A stretch of 64,000 bases of DNA. Source: Gymnopus androsaceus JB14. Its lineage: Eukaryota; Basidiomycota; Agaricomycetes; Agaricales; Omphalotaceae. The DNA lies in contig ML769604.1 in NCBI GenBank assembly GCA_009733575.1, forward strand, positions 53,453 through 117,452, read 5' to 3'. Shown piece by piece: positions 12,201 to 22,957 of this stretch. Position 1 is the first letter of the stretch, and each line of letters begins with the position of its first letter. A program made the position numbers and the translations under genes. The notes under the pieces are model-generated. The model was given only the letters and a program-made list of their open reading frames with translations, was not told the DNA's origin and did not search any database.

Positions 12201-13515
12201 CCCTTCACAAACCTTTTTTTCCCTTAGCGTTCTTGTCGGTCGAAGGCAGCGATGTCGCCAAACTGGTACGTCAGGACGATATCTATGATTTCTGCCGTTC
12301 TAAATCTTTGAATGGTTATTCAGGACTTGAAAGGCAAGGTATGCATCTTTCGAAATATCTGTTTGATGGTGTTCCGCTAACTTCTCCATTCAGGTTTTAG
12401 GAACATACAATTTTGGAAGCATAAAGCTGCAGGATGTCGCTGTTACGCCTGATGGAACACGTCTTCTTGGTGTCGGACCGTTGCTTCAATCCCCGGATGG
12501 ACTTCTCCCTAGTAAATCAAGGGCGGAGAAACGACTAGCAAGTTGGTGTGAATTAGTGAAATGATATCTCCATTTCTAACTATCACGGCAGTCTATAACA
12601 TGGACACGAAACAAATCGAACAGTGAGTCGTCACCATTCCGATGTCTTTGGATCACTGTTTCTGATACCCTCCATTAGCGCTACACCCGTGCTCAACGAT
12701 GTAAAGGACATCACTTTGGCAAGAAATACTCGGAATGGTCTTGTAGCGCTGGTCAGCTATGAAAATAAGGTACGCAACGTGATGTTGGGCACTGCGGCCA
12801 TATTCTAATGCTATACCAAGGCTCCTCCGCAGCTATGGAAACTAGAGACAGTAAGGGATGCTGCTAGGCTAACTCTCCGGTAAGTCAGGTCCCAAGATCG
12901 ACCTCCTTGAAACTAACTGCTTGACATTCCCATTAGGCACACTTATATGCCCAAATCGCCCGTGGACTTTGCTGGCCCAAGTTATTTTGGAGGTAAAAAT
13001 GACGAACTGGTTCTTTGCGCTGGAAAAGGCAAGTCGTTACTTGTTGCATGTCTTCTGGATTATTAACGGGAGTCACTTGGATTTCTTCAGCCGGAGATAT
13101 CCACATATGGGATCAAGAATCCGGCGCACTTCTTCACCATGTCCGAGCACAAGATCTCGGGGGTGACCTTACCTGTATAGCCTGGAATCACGCTGAGGAT
13201 AATCCTTTCATGTTCGCCACTGGAAGTCATGATGGCGCGCTACGCATATGGACCAAACTTGCTGAACGAAGACCTTCGACATCGGTGTTGGAGACTAGTC
13301 TTCCTTTTACGCGCAGCGCATCTCCTTCTGATATGGAAGATATGACACGCACGGAAAGTCCTCTGACGCAACAAGAGTTCGAATCGTCGTTTGCGAATAG
13401 TATGGAGAGCTTGGGGACTGGTCCTTCGTCGAGCTCTGCAAATAGGGAACGAACGGTGGCGTTCGCTGCTGAACATACTGTCGGTCCTACTGTCGATTCG
13501 GATGCGTCGCCATGA
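9271..13515 (+). CDS. Membrane-anchored WD40-repeat protein (about 15 or more exons)
   Basis: Large conserved basidiomycete protein. The likely start is MPKFEDEPDAAAG at 9271. The N-terminal soluble part continues through NNLDKE, ANAARQLG-like NFSNAARQLGSSAAIL, AADLYPRKIKP, then VQRYIQDLAVEMGEHIDSI. Four hydrophobic segments follow between about 10480 and 11010 (LSTVATFFSAVTATTIQF; VNVFWFLSLVFSIAAAVNS; SPLIFLVLSVASFSIGLCLF; TVFTGFTSFGLAAVSAWF). A Ser/Pro-rich linker (11200-11560) leads to a WD40 region: HLQFSPDGKFLATSSWDRTS, GFVGQVAWSPTGHLLLT, SITWFPGGE, DVAVTPDGTRLLGVGPLL, DIHIWDQESGALLHHV, FATGSHDGALRIWTKL. Exon joins near 11937/11970, 12035/12100, 12400, 12591, 12680 and 12938 keep frame. 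The intron at about 13027 uses a GC donor (GCAAGT). The C-terminal tail is Ser/Thr-rich, stop 13513-13515. Role inferred only as a membrane-tethered scaffold. Confidence 0.8.
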
Positions 13516-13942
13516 AGAAAATTCAAAATATGATTTATTACGATAATATGGACTTATGTGTAGACACTGCTGGTTGGTTCTAGGAAGGCTGGAATACTTG
13601 GTATGTAAGTAGTACATATGTAGAAAAATTACTCCAATAAATGAGGGGTCACCGCTTACTTTTATGCACAGTCTGACAATTATTCATTATTCATAGTTCC
13701 GAGATACCGACGGCAAGAAATAGCAACAGCAAGTAAGATTTTTGTACTACTGTTACAAGAACTCATTACGGGGGATATCCGAGGTCCAAACAGGTTACAT
13801 ATAAGCGAACAGAAAAAGGCAATAACATATATGGAGTCCAGATAATAAAACAAGGGAAGGCGAAGGGTTAACGCAGACGGAGCGCAGCGGGACCTCCTCC
13901 ATTAGAGGGAAGTATGCTGATAAAGCAGTGTGTCGACCGCGA
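13516..13942. other. Convergent intergenic region (3' ends of two genes)
   Basis: Separates the stop of the WD40 gene (plus) from the stop of the R-SNARE gene (minus). AT-rich, with several AATAAA-like stretches suited to 3' processing on both strands. No coding signal. Confidence 0.5.
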
Positions 13943-14622
13943 TCATTTTCCTGTTGCTTTCACGATGGAAACAACGATGATGACGATTATAACGGCGATT
14001 GCACCGCCAATGATAAGGCGCATCTGAGGTGTAACCGTTAGCTGAAGATTTTTGAAAGGGCAATACAAGGACGTACCTTCATGTCCTTCCACCTGAAAAC
14101 CGATATATAAGGTAGTCCAGTGAGCAAAACCGGGCTTTATTCCGCTGACATACAAGCAACCACATACCACATATTCTGAAAGAAAGTAATAGTTGAGTCG
14201 TCGAAATGAACAAAGGTGAGAAGAACATACCTTTCTGACTCTGTTTGCTCCACGACGGAATCCCTGCGCAGATACGGCAAGGTTATCTTGAAAAGGGCAT
14301 CAGTATACTAATACCGTTTGCAGCCGATTCGACCGTACAGTCGAATTGGCATGGTAAGGCCCAGCGCACCTGTCTTGTCCTGCAGCGAATCCAATCTTTC
14401 TCCTCTCTCTGCTACTTTGGAAATATTATCTCTCATGATTTCGACAGTGTCATCAATTTGGGCTTGGATAGCAGCAGTCTTGGCATTTCCTCCTTGAGAA
14501 GAAGCGCCAGAGGGGTTTGAGAAGAGCCGCCTCTGGGAAGATAAGGGTCGTAAGGTTCAGACCTAGCAAAATTATGGAAATGTAAGCTGGTGCAGGTGGA
14601 ATAAGATGTTTTGCGCTAACAT
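13943..14622 (-). CDS. Synaptobrevin/VAMP-type R-SNARE
   Basis: Vesicle R-SNARE for fusion of secretory or endosomal vesicles with the plasma membrane, similar to yeast Snc1/2. Reading on the minus strand: an N-terminus [16 protein letters not shown], then [18 protein letters not shown] and [20 protein letters not shown] (SNARE helix with the central Arg), [27 protein letters not shown], and a C-terminal tail anchor [18 protein letters not shown] ending KATGK with stop 13943-13945. Introns lie between each of these blocks with good GT-AG borders. The start codon seems split by an intron: AT at 14621-14622 and G at 14562. GGSSQT and the following [12 protein letters not shown] are one base out of frame across a run of four C (complement of 14511-14515); five would keep frame, so a homopolymer sequencing error is likely. 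Single TM, otherwise cytosolic. Confidence 0.8.
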
Positions 14623-15927
14623 TATGAAGACGTTGGAGTCTACAGATGAATCAAAATTAGTTTATGACCTTGAAGAGTGCTGAAAATGCTAACCGTATCA
14701 AACGATGCTGGAGGTAGAAGAATGGGAGCGATGGGGTTGGTGGTGACGAGGAGAGTTACGCTGGCCTTCCCACGTGCCCACACTGCAATTCAGCTGCGCG
14801 CTTACGCGGTTGCCTCTTGTTGTTCAGACTCGTCTTTCTTTTGGACCATGCCGCCTTCCTTCCTTGCTTGTAAACTTTTCTAACTGGCACGAGGTATAAT
14901 AGGGTAGAAAGGAAAACAGAAGCGGTTTAGGCGGAAGATGCACAGCTCCAAGATTGGTGAGTCCTTACTCGCAGGTACTGGGTTCATGATTAGAGCTATT
15001 ACATACGTTCCCAACTACTTGGTCTGACATAACTATGCCATAGAGAAACCACACACTTACTGTAATGCTGGAACTCGATATAAGGCATGTTAATCACCAG
15101 ACATGGCAGACAGATCTCTTATGATTTATCAGGATAAGAAATGTTCAATGGGAATATGAAACCTTGAAGGCCTGCTTCCTATCTCACCGGGCGCTCGAAA
15201 CAACGGTCTTGTGCTTCATTTGACAGACGCGTCCTTATGGTACTCCAATTGTACGATTTGGGCATCGGTACCGCTCCCAGTCAACCTTTGGAGTTTCAAG
15301 CATCCGGGTAGCTCGTCGGGACTGGGTAGGACTGGGTCCGGACATTTCAGAACATTTCAGAACTCTCTTAATCTAATGGCGATGATAACCTTAGGCTTTT
15401 GACAATGTCATATTTTTCCGCTCATGCGTCGACGGCCATAACTGTTTTTTCAAACACGACCATCCCGGACGCGGTAGTTAAAAATTCGACAAATTTCGGC
15501 TTTCTGATGCGTCCTTTCCGATAGTGGCTCCCGCTGCTGTACATGTTTTACTCTTGCTAGAGTCGCAATGTGCCCATGGTGCCCGGCAGTCAGGCGCCGA
15601 CATCTTTATTCATGCTGTCGACATCTACTCTCGAGCGCCCATGAACTTCTCCTTCGAACAACTCTGGGCGCTCTCTCTCGCTGTTTCGATAAGATCGAAA
15701 GAGCAATTAAGATATTGAATGACGATGACATCTCAGCTACGTCTTGTTGGTATCACTTATACGGTACTGTTTTCGCCACCTCAGCGCTCAGCGCCGATAA
15801 GCATGGGTTTTCCAACCTTTCGAACCGCCGTCCCTGTCCGGGTATTACCCCGAAGATCAAGGTGGTGACTGGCGTTCATATAAGAAGGCTTCACTCATCT
15901 TTGATTTGCCAGTCACATTTTCCCATT
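14623..15927. other. Divergent intergenic region, no gene seen
   Basis: About 1.3 kb between the minus-strand R-SNARE and the plus-strand P450; must contain both promoters. Small open frames (for example 14677-14883, 15211-15402) have no recognisable motif. A short direct repeat (ACATTTCAG, twice near 15340-15360) is the only internal structure I noticed. Confidence 0.5.
15879..15884 (+). promoter_or_regulatory. TATA-like element of the P450 gene
   Basis: TATAAG 44 bp upstream of the proposed ATG at 15928. Confidence 0.35.
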
Positions 15928-18142
15928 ATGATCCATCTTCAAGCTGGAATCCTGGGGCTCGTGAGTCTCAATTGAACTCCTTGGCTACCACTCATTCATC
16001 TCTAACATCTAACATCTATTCACAGGCTAACCATTTACTCTTTCACAAGTATGAACCGACGGACGAAATATTCGTTCCAGCGGTTTTGCTTCTACTTTTC
16101 AGAGCCTTGGGTCCTTGGTATCATTTCAGGGAGCTACTCCGCTGGCTTCTTGAAGTTTCCCCATCAGTCTTTGGTGCTAAACGCATACACTACCTTCTAT
16201 GTCGTGCTCCTCGCGTCCATTGCGCTCTATCGAGTTTCACCTTTCCACCCTCTGGCAAAAGTACCTGGGCCTGTTTTATTCAAGATTTCTAAATTTGCCC
16301 CGCTTTGGTATTGTTGGCACGGTCATCAGGCTTCGCTTTACAAGTCTCTTCACGCTTGTTACGGGCCTGTAGTCCGCGTTGGTACGCCACCGTTTGCACT
16401 GTCAATTATCATCCAGGGGCTAATTTTTGTAATGTATATGTACTTAGCACCAAACGAAATATCTGTGGCAGACGTTGATGCAATAGGTGCGGTTCTCGGT
16501 AGCGGGGGCTTACCGAAAGGAGCAGGTATGTGCTCTTGCTCTAATTGAACGTCCGGACTCTGGTGCCCATAATAAGCTTAGCTTACATTCGATTCCGAGT
16601 AAAGAGTGGACCGGAGAACTTGGTCACAATGAACGGAGATCTGCATGCGGCGCGACGTCGTTTGTGGAATCGAGCAATGAGCACCGAGTCTCTTTACGAG
16701 TATGAATCTATCATTGCTACTCGGGGACACGAACTCGTCGACGCTTTGAACGCCCAAATTCCTGTTGCGAAGGGTAAGGTGGATATCGGCCAGTGGTTAA
16801 ACTTCTTCTCGTGAGTTTAAATCCAATGTTCATATCCATCGACATTGACTGATCATCCCTCAAGCTTTGATTTTATGTCCGATCTTGCGTGCGGTGGTTT
16901 TCTCTCATACTGAAATTTCATCGCCTGACAAATTCCCAATTATTCTAGATTTAATGCGGGATCTAAGATGATGAAGGAAGGTGACGTGCACAAGTTGTGG
17001 CCTGGTCTTCATCTCCATATGAGGTATGTTAATCTGCGTATGTAGCTTTATAATGTTCGAGTTCTGATCATTCAACGCCACCAGAGGTGTTTCCATACTG
17101 TCACATTTGCCGTGGATCCCAGATATCAGAGACCGCCTGCCTTGGTTCTCTATGCCTCTCTGGCCAATCGCAGAGGAGGTGGTCTGCTGCCCGTTTACAG
17201 CAGCCTGCTCAGAAAAAAGACATTTGGTATCATCTTGTAAGTGAACTAGTCTTCAACGCTACATTATGATGTCAGATTTGACACCCGCCCTTAGATGGAC
17301 GAAGCAGGGTTGGAGAAAGTCAAGCCCAGTCTTGCAGAAGTAGGATCAGACGCAGTCCTTACTATCATTGCTGGAGCAGACACAACCTCTTGCGCGATGA
17401 CTTCATTGTTCTGGCTCATTCTTTCCAATCCGGAGTGTTACAAGCGCCTACAAAAAGAGATCGATAGCGTTTATCCACCTGGTTCGGATCCTCTTGACGT
17501 ATCAAAGCATTCAAATCTTCCGTTCCTGGCTGCTTGCATGTTCGTGATAGTCCGATTTACTCTGATCTTGTCCGAAAACAAGGAGCTTTTTTCTGATTTC
17601 TTACTTGCAGCCAGGAAGCGCTGCGTCTTTTACCGCCTGCTCCTGTTAGTGGCGCTAGAGAGGTACCTCGCGGTAGCGGAGGCGCTGAAATCGCTGGACA
17701 GTTCGTATTTTTCATCATATATTTCCCTTGGCGCTAAAAAAAACTATACAGTTTCCTCCCGGAAGGCACGCAAGTGTGGGTACCGCCTCAGCTCTTCCAC
17801 CTCAACCCGTCGTACTTTTCGCCCCGCACGGAGGAGTTTGTTCCGGACCGCTGGCTAGATTCAAGCTCAAGCAGTTGTGACGAAGAGAAAAATCCCAACC
17901 AGTCAACTGAATTCAAAAATGACATGAACGCATACCTCCCATTCTCTTTTGGCCCAGCAAATTGTGCAGGTAGGAACCTCGCAAAGAAGGAGATCATGAT
18001 GGTTATGTCTCTCTTACTGTATACTTTCGATTTTCGGTTTGCCCGTGGGTTCGACTCGAAAAGCTGGCCAGAAAGAATGCAGACGTTTTTCGTGACCATC
18101 AGACCTCCGATGGAAGTTACGATAACCCGCCGCGGATTATAG
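15928..18142 (+). CDS. Cytochrome P450 monooxygenase
   Basis: Heme-thiolate monooxygenase, presumably ER-anchored and using a P450 reductase. Start ATG 15928 (MIHLQAGILGL), intron 15961-16024, then a hydrophobic N-terminal region and the proline hinge HPLAKVPGPVLFKISK. Downstream: PNEISVADVDAI, ARRRLWNRAMSTESLYEYE (C-helix), FDFMSDLA, WIPDIRDRLPWF, the I-helix AGADTTS at about 17371, the E-x-x-R motif as EALRLLPPAP near 17617, PDRWL, and the heme-binding loop FSFGPANCAGRNLA at about 17945-17986 with its Cys ligand. Stop 18140-18142. All catalytic motifs are present. The N-terminal membrane segment changes frame between PAVLLLLF and SYSAGFLKF near 16085-16110, which requires a one-base indel in a T-rich stretch; downstream exons are clean. 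Clan and substrate cannot be assigned from motifs alone. Confidence 0.85.
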
Positions 18143-18516
18143 CAGAATTAGAAGCGCTGGCCAAGTACTAGTCGTTCCGATGTGTTGGTGACCCACATAG
18201 AAGAACTTTGTAAATGTACTGTTGTATACCAGTTGTATTATTATCTAGTCGATGAATCTGATGTTCTCTCGAGGATCGGCGATCCAGTTCCTACTCATCA
18301 GGACCTTAAACCCTCCTAAAACCCTAACTAATCATCATAACCTCCCACCTACGCAGCAATGAGTGCCCAATGTTCCATTTCCGTCACGCTAGTAAAAGTA
18401 TCTCTACGAGGGCAAAGCTTAGCCCCATAAAGAGAGGGAGGAGCCTATTTTCTGAAGGAAATTAGGTCAGAAATGACCTGAATTTTGATATCCAACAATG
18501 GACTGCATGCTCACAC
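18143..18516. other. Intergenic, convergent 3' ends
   Basis: Between the P450 stop and the 3' end of the small minus-strand ORF. Contains a repeated CCTAAAACCCTAAC-like stretch at about 18313-18330, too short to call a telomere-type repeat. No gene. Confidence 0.45.
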
Positions 18517-18768
18517 TCATCTCCTTCTCCCGCTTTCCGTGGGATTCATGTTATCGATAGTTTGTTGTATAGCTCCCGCATTCTGGTGAATCTCCCTCAG
18601 CTGCTCCTGTCTGTTAATTTTGGCTCTTTCCATAGCGATCATCATCTGTGAAGCTGTTTGCTTCATCTCTTCCAGCGCCCTGGAAGTCATCTGGGAGTTT
18701 CGCCTAATTTCCTGGCTAGCTCGCTCGATGTCGCTGTAGAATTCCGTATGGATTCTGGACGAAGGCAT
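18517..18768 (-). CDS. Small helical hydrophilic protein, 83 residues
   Basis: Single uninterrupted frame MPSSRIHTEFYSDIERASQE ... RRNSQMTSRALEEMKQ ... QLREIHQNAGAIQQTIDNMN ... GRRR. Nearly the whole length has a heptad-like pattern (I/L/M every 3-4 residues) without prolines, so a single amphipathic helix or coiled coil is expected. No signal peptide, no transmembrane segment, no family recognised. Composition is more protein-like than the neighbouring random frames, which is the only support for it being a gene. Confidence 0.4.
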   Translation of the reverse strand: MPSSRIHTEFYSDIERASQEIRRNSQMTSRALEEMKQTASQMMIAMERAKINRQEQLREIHQNAGAIQQTIDNMNPTESGRRR

Positions 18769-21678
18769 AAAGGGGAGAATTAAACCAAGTGATGGTTAGA
18801 TTGAAAGTAGGAGCACCTGAACCACGTTCAATTGATTATTCTCCGGAACTCATAGCCAAAAGATCTCAAGTGCAGGAAGAATTGAGTCAAGTGTAACCTA
18901 TGGGAGCAAAGCGATCTAGCGCGGATGATCACCAAAGGATGTTTACATGATGTTGGCCTTTAAGTGCGAAGGAGTTCCCCGGAGAGAAAAATCTTTAATG
19001 AGCCCGAGAGCTGCCCGAGTCTTTCCTTTAATAGCGAACTGAAAGTTAAATTAAAAGCAACACGAAGGAACGAAGTGGGGCAAGGTTTACAGAGACCGTT
19101 CGGCCCAAGTAAAGCTCTCTCGCCTGGGCCCAGTCTCGACTCTCCATTGCAGGTATTTTCGCATTTTGAGGTAACTACGATCGATTGCAGCAAATTGCGT
19201 CAGTTCCACTTCAGCAACGGTACGAGATACTTACTTGGATGTTGAAATGAGAATGTCATTGTCAACGAGGGTACGTTTCAATACCTTCATATGAAGTACC
19301 GTCGCACCAATCGAAGGTTACTTGGGATCCCTGTGAATGAAAATACCATCCACGGTAGGTACTAATACTAGTATAGCACCGTCGTAGAAAAATAATTTAG
19401 CGCTAATTCACTAGCGTTCCAAGAAAGGCAAGTCAAAGCAGGAATCTTAAAGCCCCTATTTGCGCTTCAGCTGTCCGTAGCTCCTGGAATCTGAATTTAA
19501 TGCGACCAGTTCAAGGATACAAATGGATCTCAACCTCGAGATTTGCTTACATTCTTCTATCTCGTAGTAAGCAGACGAAATCTCCTGTGTTGTTTGTAAG
19601 GACTTAATTTTCCGACAGTGGCCCGACAAGCCTGGAAGGTATAACACCATGCTAATTTTGCTTTGGTTTTGTTTATAGCATCCAAAGGAATTGTCAGAGT
19701 CAGTCAGATAAAGTAAATAGCTGCTTCAGAAGCGTAGGGCATCCACTGAGTAATTCAAACTTGAAAATGATTTCTCGTAAGTTTATACCACACTGCAAAG
19801 AGTAAGCCCGAACTTTTCCGATCAAGGCACAGTCAAATTGAGAAGCAGGTGTATCAAGGTAGAGGTTGTGAAAGATGGAGTCTACAAGCTCATAACTTGT
19901 TGATAGAAAATCTAGATTGATAACTTCGTCATGCTCCAGTTTCCGGTGGTGATATCGACACTATGAATAATGTCCGGCAGACTAAGCAAAATGAAACTAA
20001 ATAAATTGCAGGAGGGAACAAGGGGAATGAAAGTCATTACACGGCACAGTCCCTAGATGGAAACGCGTTGTAGGGCGGAAGGCACATCTCAACGCGCTTT
20101 GGCTAGGGTACTGAACACCTAAATATGTAACCCAATGCAATTTCGTGAATTCTTTTATCCTGCTATAATGTCCAAGGTACTATAGCATGTGAAGCGGGAG
20201 CTTCGCACGACTTCTAGAGTCGAGAACACATATTACGCAGTCAGCAAACGGGATGTGTTCACCGCCGACGGTGAGAGCCTTAACCCATTAGGAAACGAGG
20301 AACATAGATATGAATCAGCAAACTTCTTCACATGCGGTGGCCAAGGAAGGTTGGGTTCACCAGCTTCGGTGCGAGCCTTGATAATAAGCAACCCGGTGTA
20401 AATACAGTGAATAGAGAATACTTGATGAAGATAAGACCTCTTCACGCGGTGGCCAAGGAAGGTCTGGCTCACCAATGGCACTTGTCGGTGCAGCGTCCAC
20501 TGCAAACAGACCGTGACGAGGATGGAGACAACCATACTGACTCAATTTCATTCCGAGTCGGAGGTCAAAGTTGAATCAACTGTTTTGCTGTTGAACATTC
20601 AAAACATTGCTGCCTTGATAGTAAAGGTACTGTACGTACCTCTCCGCAAACCAAGATTCGGAGAAATTGCGAAGATAGTTTATGCGACAAGAACAGTAGT
20701 AAATAACCCTCTTCAAGTCAACTTGTTGGGTCAAATCGGATACGTCGGATTATGCGCACCTTCAGTATATACTCCAACTTCTCCAGTTCAAGATATGACA
20801 AAGCATTCATTCATGATCCCTACAACGCTAGGGACACAATGTATAGCACTGCGATGTTCATTCGCCTGGCAGTATGGCACATAGTAGACAAGATTACTAG
20901 TACATACTGTCAGTGTCGAGGATTTGCCTGCGCTGGGGGCTCACCGACTTAAAGTGGGCTGAATCTATAAGATGGGCATCCGAAGGATGGGGATATAGAT
21001 AGGTACCTTGAACCGATCGATCCCTGGTCACTCAAGTCGATTTGAGTTGGGTTCGGGAGAAGGTAAGTACGTTCGGGTGAGCTAAAGCCAAAATCGCGCT
21101 GAACACTTGAATGAATCCGCAGTAACCTGAGGCCATCATTGTCTTTGATGCCCAATTCCAAAGCTTCGTCCCAATCCGAAAATCAAACGCTAATATGGCC
21201 AACATAATTGAGCGAAATTTATACCTTACACCCTACATAGGGTAACCTTGGCTCCATCAGTTGAGTCGACTCCAGGCTCTAGCTCCTCCGAGTATTTAAA
21301 TTATTCTCTTCTGTGGAATTCCATCCATTCCGTGCGAGGACATAATTATCAAAATCGACGTAGTCGAAGTGGAGAGACTGCGATGGTCGGAATGAAAGCG
21401 AGTGGCGCCCAAGAAAATCAGATCGATTAAGGTCTGCAGCAGGGAGTGGTTCGAGTCAAGTTCGAGTCTAAAAAGTGTCTGAGTTTAGTTTGAACCGAAA
21501 ATTTGTGTTGGTGTGTAAGGCAGCAGCACCAGAGCGTAGATTGTACCAGTACCCGTACATCCTCATAGTCATACACAATAATAGCAGAGGAAAATGCATG
21601 ATGGCATAGCGGAAAAGGTGCATATCATACTAAGCGGAGCATACAGAAAACAGAACGATCGACTAGGACCCCTGCGTT
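18769..21678. other. Long intergenic stretch without recognisable genes
   Basis: About 2.9 kb. I find no domain, no chain of exons with matching splice sites, and no RNA gene. It includes an imperfect direct repeat at 20313-20490, listed separately. Probably decayed sequence plus the 3' flank of eL24. Confidence 0.5.
20313..20490. repeat. Imperfect direct repeat pair, about 50 bp, spaced about 110 bp
   Basis: Two copies share CTTCAC(A/T)GCGGTGG-like and GGTGGCCAAGGAAGGT segments followed by (T/C)GG(G/C)TCACCA and CGGTGC (first from about 20325, second from about 20438). Origin unknown; possibly a small duplicated fragment of an older element. Confidence 0.6.
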
Positions 21679-22294
21679 CATCGTCCACCCTTGCCACCCT
21701 TCATCTGCTGTTTGGATACCTTGGGCGCAGAGGCACCGGTTGGGCGCGAGGCGGGCTACAAAAGACATAAATCAGAACGTAACCAAGCATATGGAACAGA
21801 AAGAACACACCTTGGCCTTCTTGGTCTCCTTATCCTTCTTCTCAGTCTTTGCCTTTGAAATAGCGGCTAATCTCGCCTGGGAACGGACAGCTGCAGTCTG
21901 GTTACGCTTGGCGGCGATGGCAGCGAGGTCGGCACCGACGATGCCTCGTTGGTGCTTTACAGTCCGGCGTGAGCGCTTCTTGGCAACTTCCTCCGTGATA
22001 CCCTTCTTGTGCATGCGCCTGTACACCTGTGTCCAGGCGATTTTACGTGGGTTTTTTCTCTGCAAGAAGAGGGATGCATTTTTGGAGCTGGCGAATCGGA
22101 AGACCTGGGAAGGAAGAATTTAGGGAGATGAGGGATGGAAGGCGGGTTTGACGCACTTTGCTGTCGCCACGGACGAAGATCTTACCCTTTGAAGGGTAGA
22201 TACGGTAGCCGGAGAAGGAGTCAATCTCTACCTTCTATTCTCGTTGAAAAGATGATCAGTACCGGTTTTCCAAAGGATACAGAAAAATCACCAT
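21679..22294 (-). CDS. rpl24: Ribosomal protein eL24 (60S subunit)
   Basis: Cytosolic 60S ribosomal protein eL24 of about 150 residues. Exon 1 is only the start codon (22292-22294), followed by intron GTGATT...AATAG. Exon 2 encodes KVEIDSFSGYRIYPSKGKIF and VRGDSK, the conserved zinc-ribbon-region equivalent of the eL24 N-terminus. Exon 3 reads VFRFASSKNASLFLQRKNPR, then KIAWTQVYRRMHKKGITEE and RRTVKHQRGIVGADL. Exon 4 gives PASRPTGASAPKVSKQQMKG and GGKGGR, stop 21679-21681. Introns are 50-60 bp with canonical borders. The 5' half of the gene, from within exon 3 through the upstream region, is duplicated at 40880 and onward. Confidence 0.95.
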
Positions 22295-22957
22295 CTATAA
22301 CAGAAGAAATGGCACAGGAAAAGAGTCAGCACAACAACATCCAAATTGCAGAGTCCCAAGTCATCCGTCATCCGCAACACCAATCCAACCTTTGTCTCGT
22401 GAAATGGGTTGTTTTTCGGCTCATTCGCGAGTTCGTGGACCGGAAAGTACATTCGGACAACCTTTGGGCATGGATTCGAGGTATTCACCTTGATTTGTTA
22501 TCTTGACTCTTGAAGTCGTTCAGAAAATGGAAAGGAAAAAAGCTACAACAAGATTCGGCTCATTCGGCACAATTAGACGCTCATCATTACTCGGGCGTCT
22601 AACTATCGATAATCCATCTACGAGTTATCGCTGTACATGTTCTCATGAATCGGGCTTCCTCGTCGACTCGTCCGTTTCTGGTCTCGCGCATACAGAACAG
22701 TTCAGTAAGCTTCATTATGTTCAATTTGGTATGGAATGAATGGGAATCCAGCCTTCAAACAACTAGAGGATTGGTCTTTCGTCCAGCAGTCATCTGGTCT
22801 CCACCCTCCATCAGAAAATTAATATGACGTTCTGTGCTTCTCAACATTGGTATCGCACCCCGAGGTCAGATCACTTGACGCTGAGGGTAATATTTGAGCC
22901 CACCTTTGTTAAGTACTTAAAGACGCGTCTGACCCTTTCCTCTCTCCCGGAAACACC
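22295..22957. other. Divergent promoter region between eL24 and GH1-A
   Basis: Contains the eL24 upstream region and, from about 22560, a segment (for example 22757-22795) that recurs upstream of every GH1 copy at about 33317, 36329, 41597 and 60905. Likely holds the GH1 promoter. No coding sequence seen. Confidence 0.5.

Noticed and set aside
18310..18332. CCTAAAACCCTAAC similar to telomeric repeat
   Set aside because: Only one to two degenerate units, inside ordinary genic sequence.
22288..22506. ORFs upstream of eL24 and their copies at 41100-41382
   Set aside because: Non-coding upstream sequence shared through the segmental duplication; frames differ between the copies.
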